From Chitinophagaceae bacterium (GTDB taxonomy: Bacteria > Bacteroidota > Bacteroidia > Chitinophagales > Chitinophagaceae): DNA of 9,018 nt. A program made the translations under genes and the position numbers. The notes below the pieces were generated by a model. The model ran no database searches and was not told where the DNA came from. It saw only the letters and a program-made list of their open reading frames with translations. Location of the stretch: assembly GCA_003455235.1 (NCBI GenBank), contig DMRT01000045.1, positions 1 to 9,018 of the forward strand, in the 5' to 3' direction. Of this stretch, positions 5,906 to 9,018 are shown in pieces (position 1 is the first letter of the stretch; each line of letters opens with the position of its first letter).

Positions 5906-8887
5906 CTTAGAACGATTTTGTGTTTTACGATCTGTTTATATGTACAAACTGCGTTTACGCAAACGGTTTCTTACGAGAGTGTGATTGGTCTAAACAAGGA
6001 AAATGAGATCTATGAATCTAATATACGCAAAATACTTCAGGATAAATTCGGCTTTAAGTGGATCGTAACACAGGAAAGTGCCGTTCGTTTTGACGGGCAT
6101 AACATAAACAGGTATACCTCACACGAACCAACAGATAAGTACCGGCTTTCCGGCGTGGATATCTGGGACGTGGAAGAAGATACGGCCCGCAATGAAATAT
6201 ACATCCTTTCATCATATGGGTACATAGATGTGCTGAGCAGCATTACCGGTTCGGTAACCAGGCGCATCAAAAAACCCGAAGGACCGGAGTCGAACTGGTT
6301 TATGGATATGGTGCTTACCCCGGCACATATATGGCTGACGGGATTTAAAGGAGTGTGGGTCTATGACCGGGCAACTGATAAATTCGTGCAATCATTGGAA
6401 AACAGGTCCAATGCAGCCGGTGCCGTGGTTACAAAAAAAATTTTCAGGGATTCAAAGGAAAATGTGTGGACGTTCAATGATAAAGGGCAGGTACATGTGT
6501 ACAATGATCAGCTGACTGTGCAGAATCCTGGCGGCAGGCTATTGGGGAATGAAGCATTTGTAAATAGCCTGCAGATCAATGATGTTGTTTCAATGACAGA
6601 GGAAGAACTTCTTATTGCCACATCAAAAGGAATGCTGGTCTGCCGCTATGGCAACTATCATGATATCGGCATTACACAGGACCCGCTGAAATTTCCTTTT
6701 TTTTCCAATACAGCAGTGGAAGCCATTTGCCGGTCGGGGCGGTCATTGTATATAGCTACCAACGCACTATACCGGGTTTCCCTTGAGTCGGAAGCGGTTC
6801 TTGAATATAAAGACAGGTATGTTATTTCACAATCCGATTGGTTCAGCTCCGTTCAGTCATTATACGCAGATGATGCCGGCCTGTTGTGGCTGGGGGGAAG
6901 AAACGGGCTGTCTTACTTTAATATAGGCGACAAGGCCTTTACCGGCTATTACCGCAACCGGGAGGCTAATCTTGGCCTGGAGCATGTTTTTTATGTACTG
7001 CCCGAAGGGGATGATAACTATTATGCCTGTTGCCAGAATGGTCTTTATAAAATAAATGACAGGTCCGAAATCAAAGTATTGAGTAAAAATGCCTGGTACA
7101 ACTATATGTTCAGAACAGAAACAGGTACCTATATCGTGAGTGAACTGAAAAGCCTGAAGGTGTTGAGCAACGGCGTATTGAATGATATTGACCGGCTGTA
7201 CAGCGAATTCAGACCCTATAAGAACTTTTCATTGAACAGCCATGTGTGGTTTTCTGATTCGTTGCTCGTGCTTGGAACAGAAAGTTTTAATGGTATATTG
7301 ATCTGGGACCGGAAAAAAAGAACCATCCGGAACCTGGTTCATCATCCCGGTATGACTTCTCTTGCCAGTGATGTGGTCAATTCTGTATCCAGGTATAATG
7401 ATAGCTCGGTAATCGTTCTTTCCGATAAATCCTTCGCCATACTGAATATATATTCCGGCAACATTACAAACCATATTATCAAACAAAAGGCCGGCGGGGA
7501 AGCTTTGGGGATATTGTTTGATGTGCTCGTGAAAAAAGAATACAACCTGGTGGCAGCCTATGGTGTGGGTATTGTTAAAACAGACAAAGCGCACCAGGTA
7601 CTGCAGGTGTTTTCTACCAGCAACGGATTGTCGAATAACGGCGTGTACAGGCTATTTTCCATTTCCGACAGCGTTATTATTGCCACTACCAATTATGGCA
7701 TTAACCTGATCAATCTTCACACGGGTAAAATTTCCCATTATACCAGCTACGACGGACTGCATTCCGACGTTTTTGAAGAAGCCTGTGGTACTGCCGCAAA
7801 CGGTAAGATTGTAGCGGGAGGAGTAAAGGGATTTACAAAAATCCTACCGGGCCGGATCAGGCCAAATAACCGTCCTCCGTCATTGTACATTTCAAAAATC
7901 ATTTGCGAATATCCCGGGCTTATCACCGACAGCATGAACATCACTGCTGAAAACTATATCATCGGGAACAGGATTCTCCAAACGTCTGTTTATTTTTCCG
8001 GGATTAACTGGATAAATCCGGGGCGAACAACATTTGCATACAGGATTCTTGAAAAGAGCGAAGACTGGATCAATCTTAATGCACAAAATTTTGTAACCCT
8101 CATCGGCCTCGGCCCGGGTACGTATCACCTGCAGGTGAAAGCGGCCAACGAAGACGGTATCTGGAGTGAGCCCAAAGAAATTACACTGGTGTTTCTTCCC
8201 AAATGGTACCAAACCTGGTGGTTCAACCTGCTCGTTATCCTGCTCATTGCAGCAGCTATTTACGCTTTTTACCGCTACCGCATAGCACAGATAAAAAAAC
8301 AGCATGAAATAAGAAAAAATATCGCAACCGACCTGCACGATGACCTGGGCAGTACTCTCAACTGTGTAAAAGTATTTACCAACCTGGCCATCAGCGGGGT
8401 AAAACAGGAAGAAAGCCTGCAGCAGATCAAAGACAACCTCACCGAAGCCACCATGTGCCTGCGGGACATGATCTGGGTACTGGACGATTCACTGGATACG
8501 GTGGATGAGCTAGTAACCCGGCTTAAGCAGTTTGCGCTTCCGGTGGCCGGGGCCAGCAATATACAGGCAGAAATAAAGGCCGGCAGCGAAGTAAACAGCC
8601 AGAAGCTTACCAAAGAAGAAAAGAGAAACCTGTTCCTGGTATGCAAGGAAGCCATTAATAACAGCATTAAATACTCCGGGGCCACCCAGATTCAAGTAGA
8701 CATAAAGCCCGATGGAAAAAAGATCAGGATTAGTATTTCCGACAACGGCAAAGGCTTTGACGCCGACACCGTGAAGAAAGGCTATGGCCTTAAAAACATG
8801 CAATACCGGGCCGGGCAGATCAAATACAAGGTCAGCCTTGTTTCTTCGGCCGGAAAAGGAACGCAGGTAGAGATAGGGCCTGCGTAA
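5897..8887 (+). CDS. Beta-propeller sensor histidine kinase (Y_Y_Y, HisKA_3, HATPase_c)
   Basis: A 996-residue membrane sensor kinase. A signal peptide (about 1-21, ending AFTQ) exports a large periplasmic region of propeller-type repeats, for example DKFGFKWIVTQESAVRFDG from residue 49 and LLWLGGRNGLSYF at 329-341. A Y_Y_Y domain follows at about 660-770 (ending GPGTYHLQVKAANEDGIWS), then one membrane helix from about W774 to 795. The cytoplasmic kinase has the H-box IATDLHDDLGSTLN with phospho-accepting H814, the N-box KEAINNSIKYS with N922, the G1 box DNGKGF from D949 and the G2 box GYGLKNM from G962. There is no receiver or AraC domain, so this is a classical kinase and not a hybrid polysaccharide-type regulator. 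The NarL-type regulator at 3226-3873 is the likely partner. In related proteins the propellers sense extracellular ligands, often glycans; no glycan genes lie here. The ATG at 5897 was chosen for the signal peptide. The frame stays open upstream but lies antisense to the peptidase. Confidence 0.93.
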   Translation: MLHLRTILCFTICLYVQTAFTQTVSYESVIGLNKENEIYESNIRKILQDKFGFKWIVTQESAVRFDGHNINRYTSHEPTDKYRLSGVDIWDVEEDTARNEIYILSSYGYIDVLSSITGSVTRRIKKPEGPESNWFMDMVLTPAHIWLTGFKGVWVYDRATDKFVQSLENRSNAAGAVVTKKIFRDSKENVWTFNDKGQVHVYNDQLTVQNPGGRLLGNEAFVNSLQINDVVSMTEEELLIATSKGMLVCRYGNYHDIGITQDPLKFPFFSNTAVEAICRSGRSLYIATNALYRVSLESEAVLEYKDRYVISQSDWFSSVQSLYADDAGLLWLGGRNGLSYFNIGDKAFTGYYRNREANLGLEHVFYVLPEGDDNYYACCQNGLYKINDRSEIKVLSKNAWYNYMFRTETGTYIVSELKSLKVLSNGVLNDIDRLYSEFRPYKNFSLNSHVWFSDSLLVLGTESFNGILIWDRKKRTIRNLVHHPGMTSLASDVVNSVSRYNDSSVIVLSDKSFAILNIYSGNITNHIIKQKAGGEALGILFDVLVKKEYNLVAAYGVGIVKTDKAHQVLQVFSTSNGLSNNGVYRLFSISDSVIIATTNYGINLINLHTGKISHYTSYDGLHSDVFEEACGTAANGKIVAGGVKGFTKILPGRIRPNNRPPSLYISKIICEYPGLITDSMNITAENYIIGNRILQTSVYFSGINWINPGRTTFAYRILEKSEDWINLNAQNFVTLIGLGPGTYHLQVKAANEDGIWSEPKEITLVFLPKWYQTWWFNLLVILLIAAAIYAFYRYRIAQIKKQHEIRKNIATDLHDDLGSTLNCVKVFTNLAISGVKQEESLQQIKDNLTEATMCLRDMIWVLDDSLDTVDELVTRLKQFALPVAGASNIQAEIKAGSEVNSQKLTKEEKRNLFLVCKEAINNSIKYSGATQIQVDIKPDGKKIRISISDNGKGFDADTVKKGYGLKNMQYRAGQIKYKVSLVSSAGKGTQVEIGPA

Positions 8888-9018
8888 ACCCAATGCCTGA
8901 AAACAACCAATTGCAGATTCAACAAACCGGTACCTGTTGTTTTATTAAACTACCGGTATTATGTTAGCGCAACCTTTCCAAATCTCCTTCTGCAAAACTA
9001 CCGTTATTTTCTCCTCCT
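8888..9018. other. Gene-free window end with direct repeat and weak signals
   Basis: No credible coding frame is present. CAACA at 8920-8924 and TGTTG at 8935-8939 could pair over a GC-rich 10-base centre and are followed by TTTT, a weak candidate terminator for the kinase gene. AAACTACCGGTATT at 8947-8960 recurs with one mismatch at 8995-9008. On the minus strand, 8993-9000 reads TAGTTTTG, an exact match to the Bacteroidota -7 box. Its -33 box would lie at or beyond the window edge, and transcription from it would run into the 3' end of the kinase gene. Confidence 0.35.

Noticed and set aside
3226..8887. Polysaccharide utilisation locus with hybrid two-component regulator
   Set aside because: The kinase lacks the receiver and AraC domains of hybrid regulators, and no SusC/SusD or glycoside hydrolase gene is present.

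Overview
The window looks like a chromosomal segment of a member of the Bacteroidota, probably near Chitinophagaceae. This is inferred from four things. One promoter matches the phylum's TTTG / TAnnTTTG consensus. Shine-Dalgarno sequences are weak or absent. Intergenic repeats are of the CTTTGCG and TTCCTTG types common in this phylum. The sensor kinase has the periplasmic beta-propeller plus Y_Y_Y architecture typical of the group. There is no rRNA, tRNA, CRISPR array, insertion sequence or prophage gene. Genes are densely packed and no gene-free stretch exceeds about 180 bases.

Layout. Minus strand, 1-218: the N-terminus of an NAD+-dependent DNA ligase, cut by the window edge. Minus strand, 283-1371: an uncharacterised protein with a recognisable kinase/phosphotransferase-like signature. 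Plus strand, 1447-3108: a lipoprotein-type amidohydrolase (Amidohydro_3/YtcJ-like) with its own promoter at 1401-1429. A repeat-rich 117-base gap separates it from a convergent NarL/LuxR-type response regulator on the minus strand (3226-3873). Divergent from the regulator is a small protein of unknown function (4054-4416) whose C-terminus carries a duplicated KVWQMG motif. It converges, with 16 bases between stop codons, on a clostripain-like (C11) cysteine peptidase on the minus strand (4433-5905). The peptidase start codon overlaps head to head with the start of a 996-residue propeller sensor histidine kinase on the plus strand (5897-8887). The last 131 bases hold no gene but contain a direct repeat and weak regulatory signals.

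How the genes may work together. The sensor kinase (HisKA_3 + HATPase_c, no receiver) and the stand-alone NarL-type regulator have the composition of a cognate two-component pair. They are separated by the small-protein and peptidase genes. The most interesting part is therefore 3226-8887: a periplasmic-sensing kinase, a regulator, a caspase-fold (clan CD) peptidase and a small protein with a repeated C-terminal tag, in back-to-back and tail-to-tail orientation. That they form one signalling/proteolysis module is inference from position only. The amidohydrolase, the kinase-like protein and the ligase look like unrelated neighbours.
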